From JALYUA01 sp038253555 (lineage in GTDB: Bacteria; Acidobacteriota; Thermoanaerobaculia; UBA5066; Gp7-AA6): a stretch of DNA of 13,246 nucleotides. Position 1 is the stretch's first letter, and each line of letters opens with the position of its first letter. The notes under the pieces are model-generated. The model was not told the DNA's origin, made no database searches, and saw only the letters and a program-made list of their open reading frames with translations. A program made the translations under genes and the position numbers. The DNA is taken from positions 1 to 13,246 of the forward strand of contig JBBSGZ010000102.1 in assembly GCA_038253555.1 (NCBI GenBank). The letters run 5' to 3'. This document shows, one piece after another, positions 1-7,839 of the stretch.

Positions 1-13
1 AGCCGCCGGGCGG

Positions 14-37
14 TGCGTTCGCCCGCAGGCGAACGCA
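14..37. repeat. Perfect 10-bp hairpin downstream of the glycosidase gene
   Basis: Ten-base arms (TGCGTTCGCC and its exact complement) flank a four-base loop. It lies about 40 bases past the stop codon of the leftmost gene. Neither strand has a T-run after it, so it is not a standard intrinsic terminator. It may be a dispersed intergenic repeat or a 3'-end-protecting structure. The rest of 1-75 holds nothing I can name. Confidence 0.5.
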
Positions 38-75
38 GGTCCCGCAGTGAGCGAAGGCGACGGTTGGCGACGGCT

Positions 76-1671
76 TTACTCGAACAAAACGCTCGCGGCC
101 AGCTCGTGGATCAGAAGCTCGGCGCCTTCGAAGGTCACCGCCCTGCCATTCACCCGCGCGTGGTGAGTCCCCGCAGGTAGCGGCGGTTGCAGCGCGATCC
201 CCCCCGCCGGGAGGGTCAGCCGTCCGCCGAGGACCAGCCGCAGACCGCCCTTCTCGCGCCTGAGTGAATAGTCGAGCGGACCTCGCGTGGTCAAAAGTCC
301 TCGCACGGAGATTCCCTTTCCGTCGAGCCACTCGGCCGGAATCCCACCCGCCAGCACGAGCGCGCCATCGGACTCGCGTTCCCAGGCGAAGAGATCGAGC
401 GCCGACCGTATGAAGTCGGATCCCACCCAGGCGTGCGGCATGTCGCCGATGAACCGGACCTTCCGTTCCTCCCGCCCCACCCCCTCCGCCCAGCCGTTCC
501 AGGCCGCCGGCCGCCGGCTGTCGAGGAAGAACGGCAGGAGCTCCTGAGCGCGCTCCCGCCAGCCGAGGCGCACGAAGGCCCCGACGTTGCGGATCTCGTA
601 CGGCGTGTAGTCCTCCCAGGCGTTGCCGTCCCGCCGCCGGACGAATTCGGACCAGTACCGTTCGAAGGTGCGTCGCAGGGCGTCCGCCGGAAGCCGGCTC
701 TGTTCGCCCGCCGGATCGAGAGCGATCGTGGTCGAGGTCGCGTCGAAATCCGCGAGGTCCGCGGAGCCCGGGATGAAGTCGATCCCCTTCGTCTTCTCGA
801 CGAGCCGGATCGACGCCTGCAGATCCCTGGAGAACTCGTCGCGGATAGTGGACCAGCGCGCGTGTTCCTCGGCACGTCCGAGCGCGGCGGCCAGATCGAC
901 CGCGTCCTTCAGCCCTTTCAAGGCCCAGAAGTCGTCCCAGTACGAATGGACGGGCTTCGCCGAATATCCCTCGTGGCTGATCGACTCCGGCAGCAGACCG
1001 AAGAAGATCTGCCGGGCGCCCGTCGCGTAGTCCGCCGTGCGGCGACGCTGTCGCTCGCGGTCGATCCAGGCCACCGCCTTTTCCACGTGCGGGAAGATGC
1101 GCTCGAGCCACCCATGGTCTTTCGTAAAACGCCAGTAGTCCGCGATGAGGAACAGGAGCTCGCCGTGACTGTCGTTTTCGACCACGGAGTCGCCCCCCCG
1201 CCGGTCGACGCAGCAGGGAACCCGCCCCTCCTCCGACTGGAACCTGATGAACCACTCCGCATACGCGCGAACGGCGTCGGGATGTCCCATCCGCAGAAGG
1301 GCCGCGGCCATCATGGCGCCGTCGCGAATCCACGAGCGCGCGTAAGACCTCGTGCCGGGACGCAACGCCGGGCCATCGCGCTCGATCAAGATCTCGGCGA
1401 GATTCGTGCGAAGCGTCCGCAGGAGGGGTTGCGCGGCCGGAGGCCCCTCCAGGACGACGCGGCCGAGCTCCCGGCGCCAGAGGCGAGCGGACTCCACCAG
1501 GCGTGCCCGCGCAAGACGCGCCGCCGCGGTTCGAGACCGCACCGGCGGGCCCGACGCGCCCGCCCGGGGGTGCAGGGGGAGCTCGATCGAGACCTCCGCG
1601 CCCCCCCTGGGCCAGGTCGAAGTCGAACGCGAGCGCTCCCGAGGCCCAACGGGACGGGTCCCGCACGGCAC
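76..1671 (-). CDS. C-terminal fragment of the broken glycosidase: six-hairpin catalytic domain
   Basis: This frame ends at the TAA at 76-78 and holds the whole putative catalytic module. Its apparent GTG start at 1671 is not the true start: the first 22 or so residues (arginine- and serine-rich) are out of frame, and real protein begins at about GGAEVSIELPLHPRAG, right after the seven-base homopolymer. The module is rich in paired helices with RSWIRDGAMMAAALLRMG, VPCCVD, VVENDSHGELLFLIADYW, HSYWDDFWALKGLKDA and NAWEDYTPYEIRNVGAFV, followed by a short C-terminal beta domain (LDYSLRREKGGLRLVL). The fold class, an (alpha/alpha)6 glycosidase or related enzyme, is well supported. The exact family and substrate are not known to me. 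Confidence 0.75.
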   Translation of the reverse strand: MPCGTRPVGPRERSRSTSTWPRGGAEVSIELPLHPRAGASGPPVRSRTAAARLARARLVESARLWRRELGRVVLEGPPAAQPLLRTLRTNLAEILIERDGPALRPGTRSYARSWIRDGAMMAAALLRMGHPDAVRAYAEWFIRFQSEEGRVPCCVDRRGGDSVVENDSHGELLFLIADYWRFTKDHGWLERIFPHVEKAVAWIDRERQRRRTADYATGARQIFFGLLPESISHEGYSAKPVHSYWDDFWALKGLKDAVDLAAALGRAEEHARWSTIRDEFSRDLQASIRLVEKTKGIDFIPGSADLADFDATSTTIALDPAGEQSRLPADALRRTFERYWSEFVRRRDGNAWEDYTPYEIRNVGAFVRLGWRERAQELLPFFLDSRRPAAWNGWAEGVGREERKVRFIGDMPHAWVGSDFIRSALDLFAWERESDGALVLAGGIPAEWLDGKGISVRGLLTTRGPLDYSLRREKGGLRLVLGGRLTLPAGGIALQPPLPAGTHHARVNGRAVTFEGAELLIHELAASVLFE

Positions 1672-2482
1672 TCGCGCCCGGAAGCGATCCGGACGAGAGG
1701 AACCCGGTCACAGGCCCCTGATCGAAGGCGGCGGCGCCAAAACCCGCCGGGGCGCTCAGCGGAAAAATTCTCGGGAAACCGTCCACCACGACCGCGTGGC
1801 CGTCCCACGCCAGCGTGCCGATGGGAGACACGCCTCCCCGGCGATTCAAGAACTGCGCCGGAGGGTTCACCTGAAACGGGCGCACAGCGAGAAAGAGTTT
1901 TCCGCGGCTGCGTCCCTCCGCGGAGTTGGCCAGTCGATATCGCACGTGCAGAGAAGCGGACCCGGGCCTCCCGACCGCGGTGGCGGTGATTTCGAGCGAC
2001 ATCCCCGCGATGTGCCGGGACACCCGCGGGATCGGAAGGTCTCCTTCGGCGAGGGAATGTCGGGTCTGCCCGTCCGCCCAGGTGGAGAGCACCCCATCGG
2101 CATACAAAAACGGCTCCACCGAAAAAGATCCGGCGGCGGGCTCGACGGCGCCGTCTTCAGACAGCAGCGCGCTCTCGGTGTCACCGCTCACGCCGACGAC
2201 CGTCCAGTACGATTGCTCTCCGGAGAAGGACCGCGGATACGTCCCGCGCGGTGCGTCGGCGGCGATTGCGGCGAAGAACGCGTTGGGCGACTCGCCCCAG
2301 AGGAGGGGTCTCACCACGACGTCCCGTATCCCGAGGCCCTCCCCGCCGGAAACGGGCAGGCGCAGCCGGATCCATCGCGACTCCGACTCCGGCAGAAAAA
2401 TGTCGTCGCGGCCGCCATTTCCCGACGTCACGGTGCGCGCGGCGGTCCAGGCGTTCCCGTCATCCGACGTCGTCCACGGCAT
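1601..2482 (-). CDS. Middle fragment of the broken glycosidase: end of discoidin domain and beta-sandwich
   Basis: This segment is coding in a third frame, between the two frameshifts. Translating the complement gives continuous, protein-like sequence: SDDGNAWTAARTVTSG, then ESESRWIRLRLPVSGGEGLG (end of the F5/8 domain), then FSVEPFLYADGVLSTWADG, SLHVRYRLANSAEG and KLFLAVRPFQVNPPAQFLN. The latter motifs are ones I recognise from the domain preceding the catalytic module in this protein type. Its own ATG at 2482 has no evident ribosome-binding site. The same frame is open past 1601 and seems to stay open to the left edge of the window, but the translation there is not protein-like; the real protein leaves this frame at the seven-C run. 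It should not be read as a separate gene. Confidence 0.6.
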
Positions 2483-3221
2483 AATCGCGGGCGAAGCGAT
2501 CCGGCTCCCAGAAGATCGTCAAAGCGCCAAACTCGCGCGTTTCGCGAAGGTCGAGCGTCAACGAGACCGGCGGGCCGGAACCGCTCCGCCACGAGGTCTT
2601 CGCGTCCCCGTCGACGGCCTGCTCCGGCCCGAAGCCCGGCAGCGAGCGCGTCGCGGTGGCAACCGGGACCGGGGCGGCGCCGGAAGGCGGAGGAAGGGAG
2701 GTGACCGAAAGCTCGTCGAGAGCGACCCAACCCCGCCCGCCGCTCCGCGCCGTGACCGCAATCTCGAAGGCCGCCACCCGGCGGATCTCCCCTCCGCCCG
2801 CCGGTCCCCACGCGAACGAGAAATGCCGTTTCTTGAGACGCAGCTTCTGCCAGTCCGCCGACGGCGTGAACTCGCGACGCACCGCCCACCATACGTTGTC
2901 GCCCGACGCGTCGATCAGTTTCACCTCGAGATCGTTCGGCTCGGATTCGCCGCGGATGGAAAACGAAATCTCGTAATTGTCCGGAAGTTCGAGGGACAGC
3001 TCCCGCCGCGCCGCCGCCCAACCGGCGTGGCCGCGAAAATCGAAGTCGAGGCGCAGGGCGCCCGCGCCGGCGCCTTCCGTTTTCGAGAGCGTCAGCGCGA
3101 CGCCTTCCGCCGGGGCGGCCCGCCATGCCGCGAGCTCTTCGAAGGCGTCCCCCGCCGGCGGAGATCCCGCTGCCAGGACCGCGATCGCGCAGCCGGCGAT
3201 CGCGAGGAGTCTCGCGTGCAT
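2460..3221 (-). CDS. N-terminal fragment of the broken glycosidase: signal peptide, carbohydrate-binding-like domain, start of discoidin domain
   Basis: This is 253 codons in the frame of the ATG at 3221, ending at a TGA at 2460-2462. The start MHARLLAIAGCAIAVLAAG is a typical export signal, cleaved perhaps after SPPAGDA. Residues about 30-185 are a predicted beta-rich binding module (LPDNYEISFSIRGE, DASGDNVWWAV, WVALDELSV). Residues about 195-253 are the first part of an F5/8 type C domain and stop in mid-strand at FARDYAVDDVG, where homologous domains continue with a SDDG-type motif. That motif is present in the next frame at once (SDDGNAW). The abrupt stop inside a domain supports a frameshift rather than a natural end. 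If translated alone it would be a secreted binding fragment with no enzyme. Confidence 0.75.
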   Translation of the reverse strand: MHARLLAIAGCAIAVLAAGSPPAGDAFEELAAWRAAPAEGVALTLSKTEGAGAGALRLDFDFRGHAGWAAARRELSLELPDNYEISFSIRGESEPNDLEVKLIDASGDNVWWAVRREFTPSADWQKLRLKKRHFSFAWGPAGGGEIRRVAAFEIAVTARSGGRGWVALDELSVTSLPPPSGAAPVPVATATRSLPGFGPEQAVDGDAKTSWRSGSGPPVSLTLDLRETREFGALTIFWEPDRFARDYAVDDVG

Positions 3222-4042
3222 CACTCCTTCACGCTTCCCATCATGATTCCCCGGACGTAATAGCGCTGAAGAAGCAGGAAGAGGATCAGCACCGGCAGGA
3301 CCGTCAGGACCGAACCGGCCATCATCAGCTCCGTATCCTGCACGTGCTCGCCGACGAGATTCGCGAGCGCCACCGGCAGTGTGTACCGGGAGGCGTCGCT
3401 CAACACGACGAGCGGCCAGAGGAAGTCGTTCCAGGATCCCAGAAAAGTGAAGAGGGCAAGGGTCACCAGGATCGGCCTCAGGAGCGGAAGGACGATCTTC
3501 CAGTAGATCCGGAACTCTCCCGCGCCGTCGAGCCGGGCCGCCTCGAGCACCTCGTCCGGGATCGACTGCGCGTACTGGCGGATCAGAAAGATGCCGAAGA
3601 TGCCGGCGAGCCCGGGCACGATGACTCCCCAGAGCGTGTTGACGAGGCCAAGGCTCTTCACCATCAGGAAGAGGGGAAGCATGGCCACCTGGACCGGGAT
3701 CGCCAGAGCTGCCATGAGAAACGCGAACAGCCGATCGCGCCCCCTGAATCTCAGCTTCGCAAACGCGTAACCCGCCATCGAGTTGAAGAGAAGCGACCCG
3801 AACGTGACGGTGAACGCGAGCACAACGCTGTTTCGGAAGTTTCTGGCGACGTTCATCCGGGTGAAAAGCGTCACGTAGTTCGCGAGCGTGGCCGGCCTCG
3901 GCAGGAGCACGGGCGGCTCGGAGTTCGCCTGTCCGGCGGGCATGAACGACGCCGAGATCATCCACAGCAGCGGCAGGAGCGTCACCGCCGCGCCCGCGAT
4001 CAGGAGAACGTTGACGAGGATGCCGCCGCGCTTCCCTTTCAC
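3221..4042 (-). CDS. ABC sugar transporter permease, MalG/CUT1 type
   Basis: This inner-membrane permease is half of the translocation pore for oligosaccharide import. The product is 273 residues, the usual size for MalG-type subunits, with six predicted membrane segments; the first is residues 9-32. The EAA loop that docks the ATPase is intact at about 167-190 (EAARLDGAGEFRIYWKIVLP). The start chosen is the GTG at 4042, which overlaps the upstream permease stop by four bases (GTGA) and gives a short cytoplasmic N-terminus before the first membrane helix. A longer frame extends to 4321, but that part is only the shadow of the upstream gene. The stop overlaps the next ATG by one base, so translation of the glycosidase gene is probably coupled. 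No ATPase gene is in the window; as with many CUT1 systems a shared MsmK/UgpC-like ATPase probably serves it. Confidence 0.93.
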   Translation of the reverse strand: MKGKRGGILVNVLLIAGAAVTLLPLLWMISASFMPAGQANSEPPVLLPRPATLANYVTLFTRMNVARNFRNSVVLAFTVTFGSLLFNSMAGYAFAKLRFRGRDRLFAFLMAALAIPVQVAMLPLFLMVKSLGLVNTLWGVIVPGLAGIFGIFLIRQYAQSIPDEVLEAARLDGAGEFRIYWKIVLPLLRPILVTLALFTFLGSWNDFLWPLVVLSDASRYTLPVALANLVGEHVQDTELMMAGSVLTVLPVLILFLLLQRYYVRGIMMGSVKE

Positions 4043-4938
4043 GCGCGCTTCGTCCTCTGCAGGAAGAGCTGCAGCAACGTCGCTCCGAGGATCAGGAGGA
4101 ACAGGAAAAACGCGATCGCCGCCGAGTAGCCCATGTTCCACCAGCGGAACCCCTGCTGGTACATGAAGAGCGCCATGGAGAGCGTCGCGTTCAACGGGCC
4201 GCCGCGGGTCATGACGTAAGGCTCCGCGAACAGCTGGAAGTAGCCGATCATCGTGATGACGCCCACGAAGAGGAAAGTCGGCGCGAGCATGGGCAGGGTG
4301 ATGTGACGGAACCGCCGCCACGGTCCGGCCCCGTCGAGCCGCGCCGCTTCGTAGAGCGACTCGGGAACGCTCTGAAGCCCCGCGATGAAAACGATCATGT
4401 TGTAGCCGAAGTTTTTCCAGACGGCGAGGATCACAATGGCCGTCATGGCCCAGCGCGGGTTACCGAGCCAGTCGATGGGCGGGACGTGCATCACCCGCAG
4501 GAACTGATTCAGGAGGCCAAAGCGGGGGTGGTACAGAAATCGGAAGACGGTGGACACGGCGACGAGCGTGGTCACGAACGGAGCGAAGTACACGGTGCGG
4601 AAGAAGCCCTTCCACCGGGCGGTCTTCGCGTCGACGAGGAGGGCGGCGGCAAGCGAGACGACGACCGTGACCGGGCCTCCAACCAGCACGAAGAACAGCG
4701 TGTTGCGAAGCGCCGTCCAGAAGACGGGGTTCCTGAGCAGCCCCGCGAAGTTCGCAAGCCCCACGAGCCGCACGTTGCGCGGGTCGGCGAGCGCGTAAAT
4801 GTCGAAATCTGTGAAGGCGAGGAGGAACGCGCCGGCCACCGGGATGAGGAAGAACACGCCGACGATCGAGAGACCGGGCGCCAGAAAAAAGAGCGCGGCC
4901 CGCAGCTCCGCGTGGCGCCAGGATTTCCGAGCGCTCAC
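4039..4938 (-). CDS. ABC sugar transporter permease, MalF/CUT1 type
   Basis: This is the partner permease of the MalG-type protein encoded next. The product is 299 residues with a first membrane helix at about 13-42 (LFFLAPGLSIVGVFFLIPVA) and further helices through the protein. The EAA loop is intact at about 197-220 (YEAARLDGAGPWRRFRHITL). The family hallmark MTRGGPLNAT follows near the C-terminus. I chose the GTG at 4938: it lies 10 bases after the stop of the binding-protein gene, has a TGAGG ribosome-binding site eight bases upstream (overlapping that stop), and gives the expected cytoplasmic lead-in. An in-frame start at 5064 exists but lies inside the binding-protein gene and would add low-complexity sequence. 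The substrate is inferred from context as a gluco-oligosaccharide. Confidence 0.93.
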   Translation of the reverse strand: MSARKSWRHAELRAALFFLAPGLSIVGVFFLIPVAGAFLLAFTDFDIYALADPRNVRLVGLANFAGLLRNPVFWTALRNTLFFVLVGGPVTVVVSLAAALLVDAKTARWKGFFRTVYFAPFVTTLVAVSTVFRFLYHPRFGLLNQFLRVMHVPPIDWLGNPRWAMTAIVILAVWKNFGYNMIVFIAGLQSVPESLYEAARLDGAGPWRRFRHITLPMLAPTFLFVGVITMIGYFQLFAEPYVMTRGGPLNATLSMALFMYQQGFRWWNMGYSAAIAFFLFLLILGATLLQLFLQRTKRA

Positions 4939-4948
4939 GGACCGGGCC

Positions 4949-6307
4949 TCATCGCGCGCCGATCCGGAGCGCGGCAGGGACGTCGGCAGCCCGTCCGGCC
5001 GCGGGCTCCGCCGGCCTGAGGCGCCCGCGAGACAGCATCCACCGCCGCTTCGCCAGGATCGCATCGACGTCGATGTCTAGCGCGGCGAGCGCCTGCGGGA
5101 CCGTCACTCTGCTCCGGACTGCCGGTTCCAGGTGCTCGAACAGCTTCGTCGCGATCTGCTCCCACTCCGGCACCTTTGGCGTCGGAAGCACGTGCTCGAG
5201 CTGCGTCCGGAACGCGGCGATTGCCCCATCGCTGGCGAGCGCGGGATCGTTCCAGGCGCTTCGCCGCGCGGGAAGATCCCCGACGAGCCGGTAGAATCGC
5301 GCCTGCTGAGCGGGCTCCGAAAGGTAACTGACGAGCTTCCAGGCGTCAGCCTTCCGCCGCGAGGAGCGAAAGAGGACGAGGCTCGTGCCGCCGGCCAGCG
5401 AAACTCCCGCCGTTCCCGCTTCGGGCGCGGGGATCGGCGCCGTGCCCCACGCGTCGCGCAGCTCCGGAGGCATCTTCCGGCGAAACTCCCCGATGTTCCA
5501 CGGCCCCGTGATCCACATGGCGAACGTGCCGCGGGCGAACTCCTGGTACACGTTCCCGATCTCCGACCACGCGAGGATGGGCGCGAGGGAATCGCGAAAC
5601 AGAGAAACGTAGAACTCCGCAGCGGCGCGGAAGGGGGGATCGGAAAACGCGCCACGCCCCCCGCCTTCCTTCAGGAGCGGCGATCCGCGTTCCATGCCGA
5701 GGATCACGGGCTGCGCCCACTCGTCCGTCGGGAGCAGAATTCCGTACCGCGCCTTCCCACCCGCCGCGCGCACACGCTCCATCGCTCGCCGCCACTCCGC
5801 CCAGGTTGCCGGGGGCGTTGCAAACCCGGCGGCGGCGAGAAGATCCCGCCGGTAGAAGATCAGCCGGGTGTCCACGTACCAGGGGATCCCCCAGAGCCTT
5901 CCGCCCAGCACGTTGGTCTGCCAGACCCCGGAAAAATCGTCGGCGCCGGTCAGGTGACCCGAGGCCGCGGCCCGGGCCGTCAGTTCCTCGAGCGCTCCGA
6001 TAGCCTCGAATTCCGGCACCCACGTATTTCCGATCGGCGCGAGATCCGGCATCGCGTTGCCCACGAAAGCGGTCAGGAGCTTCTCGTGCGCGGCGGTCCA
6101 GGGGATCTGCTGCACCTCGACGCGAATCCCGGGGTTGCGACGGGTGAACTCCGGGAGAAGCTGGGTCACCACCTCGCCCTCGCGGCCGAAGGCCCACATC
6201 CGCAGCGGCTCGCGGGTCCTCCCCGTTCGCTCGCGACACCCGGCCGAGGCGAGGAAGAGCGCGGCGAGCGGAAACGCCGCCGTCAGCGCGAAGCGGTGTC
6301 CAGCCAT
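4949..6307 (-). CDS. ABC sugar-binding lipoprotein (extracellular solute-binding protein family 1)
   Basis: This is a 452-residue periplasmic binding protein that delivers oligosaccharides to the two permeases encoded next. The N-terminus is a clear lipoprotein signal with lipobox LASAGC, the lipidated cysteine being about residue 24. The mature part shows family-1 features: PLRMWAFGREGEVV, FTRRNPGIRVEVQQIPW, GRLWGIPWYVDTRLIFYRRD, FARGTFAMWITGPWNI and the C-terminal VPEWEQIATKLFEHLEPAV. I chose the ATG at 6307; the frame is open upstream to 6781, but that overlaps the glucanase gene and is not protein-like. The gene overlaps the end of the glucanase gene by 25 bases. About 28 residues after DVDAILAKRRWML form an arginine- and alanine-rich tail that most homologues would lack, so a recent 3' extension is possible. 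The sugar is not evident from sequence; beta-1,2-gluco-oligosaccharide is suggested by the adjacent glucanase. Confidence 0.92.
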   Translation of the reverse strand: MAGHRFALTAAFPLAALFLASAGCRERTGRTREPLRMWAFGREGEVVTQLLPEFTRRNPGIRVEVQQIPWTAAHEKLLTAFVGNAMPDLAPIGNTWVPEFEAIGALEELTARAAASGHLTGADDFSGVWQTNVLGGRLWGIPWYVDTRLIFYRRDLLAAAGFATPPATWAEWRRAMERVRAAGGKARYGILLPTDEWAQPVILGMERGSPLLKEGGGRGAFSDPPFRAAAEFYVSLFRDSLAPILAWSEIGNVYQEFARGTFAMWITGPWNIGEFRRKMPPELRDAWGTAPIPAPEAGTAGVSLAGGTSLVLFRSSRRKADAWKLVSYLSEPAQQARFYRLVGDLPARRSAWNDPALASDGAIAAFRTQLEHVLPTPKVPEWEQIATKLFEHLEPAVRSRVTVPQALAALDIDVDAILAKRRWMLSRGRLRPAEPAAGRAADVPAALRIGAR

Positions 6308-7818
6308 CCGCCCGTGAATCCCGCCCGTTTGAGACCGGTCAGGAAGTACGAATTGCGCCGCAACGTTTTCCACACGAGCTCCGAGCGCGCGTTCTCGACC
6401 ATCGCCAGGATCGGTCCCTGGTCGATGCCGAGGTAGTCCGTGTCGAACCAGCCGGAGCCCGGCACGACGCGGCCGTGGTGGACCGGGATCTCCAGACGGA
6501 ATGTCGGATTGAACGCGTCGAGAAACCCGTACCGGGAGAAGAGAGACTCGCCGCGCGCCTTCATCGCGAGAATGGCCGGCAGCACGATCTCGGGCGCGAA
6601 GGGTAGCGAGCTCGCGGCCGCCGTCGGAGCGATCGTGCCGTCGTCCCGCACTTCCTTCGCGGAAGCGCCTCGCGCCGCGTACGTATAGAAGTGCCGCCGC
6701 CGGCCTTCGACCTCGTAGTCGCCGTCGACCGGACCGTCGCACGCCGAGAGACCCCAGACGTCGGGCCCGTAGTCGCGCCAACCCTGCGGATTTTCAATGG
6801 CGTACTGCCGGTGCGCGTACGTCGCGCGGCGCGAGTTCTCGAAGTAGTCGATCCCCTTCTTCCGCATGTAGCGGTCATGAATCCCCCGGAAATCGATCCA
6901 GACGTGAGAGTACTGGTGACCGAAGAGGGGCGCGAACGCGACGTACTCCTGGCCGGCGAACTTCTTCCACACGTAAGTCCGCGTGTACTCTTCCCACGCG
7001 GACGGTTGAATCGCGTGAGTCGGAGAGCCGAGCGCGAGCACGTAAAGGAACATGGCCTCGTTGTAGCCCCTCCAATCCCACTGGCTCATCCCGCTCTCCG
7101 GCGTCCAGCCCATCGAGACGAGCGGCGGCTTCAACTGCGCCCAGTTCCAGTCCGCGTCGCGGTAGAGCCGGTCGGCAAGCGACCGGATCTCCGCCTCCCC
7201 CTCGTCGTCCCGGTCGAACCAGGACTGGCAGACGAGGGCGCCGGCGAGAAGGATCGTCGTGTCGATCGTCGAGAGCTCCACCTCCTTGAAGCGCGCGCCG
7301 CTTTCCATGTCGAGGAAGTGGTAGAAGAAACCGTGCTGCCCCGCGGCGCCCCCCGCGGGAGCCGCGAAGAAGCGCAGGGTCGCAAGCACGCGGTCGCGGG
7401 CGGCCTCCCGTGTGACGTACCCGCGTTCGACGCCGATCGGATAGGCGGTCAGGGCGAACCCGACCGCCGCGATGCTCGAGAACGATTCGGAGGGCCAGCG
7501 GTCGGGCACGAGGCCGTTTCTCGGATTGGCGCGCTCCCAGAAAAAGTCGAACGTCCGCCGTTCGAGGTCCTCGAGCACTCGCTCGCTGTCGGGCTCGAAC
7601 CGGATCGGGGGCGTCGAGAACGAAGCCGTCGCCGCCGATGTGGCTGGCAGGAAAGCGCGAGGCTGCGCCGGAGCCGGCGCGACCGGCGGGCGGCAACCGA
7701 AAAGAAAGAGTGCGAGGAGACTGGCCGCGGCATTCAAAGGCGGGAGACGACAAAAAACGAGGGCGGGAAAAATCCCGCCCCCGTTTCCGTCAGACGCCGC
7801 GGAGCGACGAAACGACAC
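6283..7818 (-). CDS. Predicted lipoprotein endo-beta-1,2-glucanase, GH144-like (PF10091 glycoamylase-like domain)
   Basis: This is an (alpha/alpha)6 glycosidase predicted to be lipid-anchored, with lipobox LFLFGC (Cys about residue 42 from the start listed). Family signatures are all present and in order: ERRTFDFFWERANPRNGLVP, GYNEAMFLYVLALGSPTHA, LFGHQYSHVWIDFRGIHD, NPQGWRDYGPDVWGLSACDG, PTAAASSLPFAPEIVLPAI, YGFLDAFNPTF and LGIDQGPILAMVENARS. Characterised GH144 members are endo-beta-1,2-glucanases; other PF10091 proteins have other or unknown activity, so the substrate is an inference. The start is uncertain. The GTG at 7818 gives a long 41-residue signal and puts an intrinsic terminator (7752-7780) inside the gene. 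The TTG at 7737 lies after that terminator and starts right before the hydrophobic stretch, but lacks the usual positive charge. Neither has a clear ribosome-binding site. Confidence 0.88.
   Translation of the reverse strand: MSFRRSAASDGNGGGIFPALVFCRLPPLNAAASLLALFLFGCRPPVAPAPAQPRAFLPATSAATASFSTPPIRFEPDSERVLEDLERRTFDFFWERANPRNGLVPDRWPSESFSSIAAVGFALTAYPIGVERGYVTREAARDRVLATLRFFAAPAGGAAGQHGFFYHFLDMESGARFKEVELSTIDTTILLAGALVCQSWFDRDDEGEAEIRSLADRLYRDADWNWAQLKPPLVSMGWTPESGMSQWDWRGYNEAMFLYVLALGSPTHAIQPSAWEEYTRTYVWKKFAGQEYVAFAPLFGHQYSHVWIDFRGIHDRYMRKKGIDYFENSRRATYAHRQYAIENPQGWRDYGPDVWGLSACDGPVDGDYEVEGRRRHFYTYAARGASAKEVRDDGTIAPTAAASSLPFAPEIVLPAILAMKARGESLFSRYGFLDAFNPTFRLEIPVHHGRVVPGSGWFDTDYLGIDQGPILAMVENARSELVWKTLRRNSYFLTGLKRAGFTGGWLDTASR
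7752..7780 (-). terminator. Intrinsic terminator after the TonB-dependent receptor gene
   Basis: Read on the minus strand, a perfect 8-bp GC-rich stem (GGGCGGGA / TCCCGCCC, 7761-7780) with a TTTT loop is followed by TCG and six T residues. This is a good Rho-independent terminator for the receptor gene, whose stop is 60 bases upstream. It lies before the glucanase hydrophobic signal region and probably acts as a partial terminator that lowers downstream expression. The plus strand lacks a T-run, so it acts in one direction. Confidence 0.75.
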
Positions 7819-7839
7819 GCGCTGAGAAATCCGTTGCCC

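Larger units (their letters stand above)
76..3221 (-). pseudogene. Large secreted multidomain glycosidase (F5/8 type C plus six-hairpin catalytic domain), interrupted by two frameshifts
   Basis: With two single-base corrections this becomes one 1047-residue protein. In order it has: a signal peptide (about 1-28); a jelly-roll carbohydrate-binding-like domain (about 30-185); a discoidin/F5-8 type C domain (about 195-300, motif AVDGDAKTSW); a beta-sandwich linker (about 310-560); and an (alpha/alpha)6 catalytic domain (about 600-1000) with motifs RSWIRDGAMM, VPCCVD, VENDSHGE, ISHEGYSAKPVHSYWDDFW and AWEDYTPYEIRN. I recognise this architecture from Acidobacteriota and Bacteroidota proteins usually annotated only as 'coagulation factor 5/8 type domain protein'; I know no assigned substrate. 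Asp and Glu in the RD, EDY and DDF motifs are plausible catalytic residues by analogy with six-hairpin hydrolases. The first break is at 2463-2480 and the second at the seven-C run 1601-1607; each needs one base removed. The start overlaps the stop of the upstream permease gene (TGATG), making it the last gene of the operon. It is either an assembly artefact or a recent pseudogene. Confidence 0.82.

Noticed and set aside
14..37. Intrinsic terminator of the operon
   Set aside because: The stem is perfect but neither strand has a following T-run, so it is listed only as a hairpin.
433..1989. Plus-strand open frame of 518 codons opposite the glycosidase
   Set aside because: Low-complexity basic and proline-rich translation with no start signal; an antisense shadow.
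2455..2480. Programmed +1 frameshift at GGA-TGA-C, as in RF2-type recoding
   Set aside because: There is no Shine-Dalgarno-like stimulator or CTT slippery codon before the stop, and a second unrelated frameshift in the same gene makes error or decay more likely.
3221..4321. Longer form of the MalG-type permease starting at 4321
   Set aside because: The first 90 or so residues are histidine- and arginine-rich shadow of the MalF-type gene; the GTG at 4042 gives a normal permease.
4949..6781. Longer form of the solute-binding protein starting at 6781
   Set aside because: The added part overlaps the glucanase gene, is not protein-like, and would bury the clear lipoprotein signal that begins at 6307.
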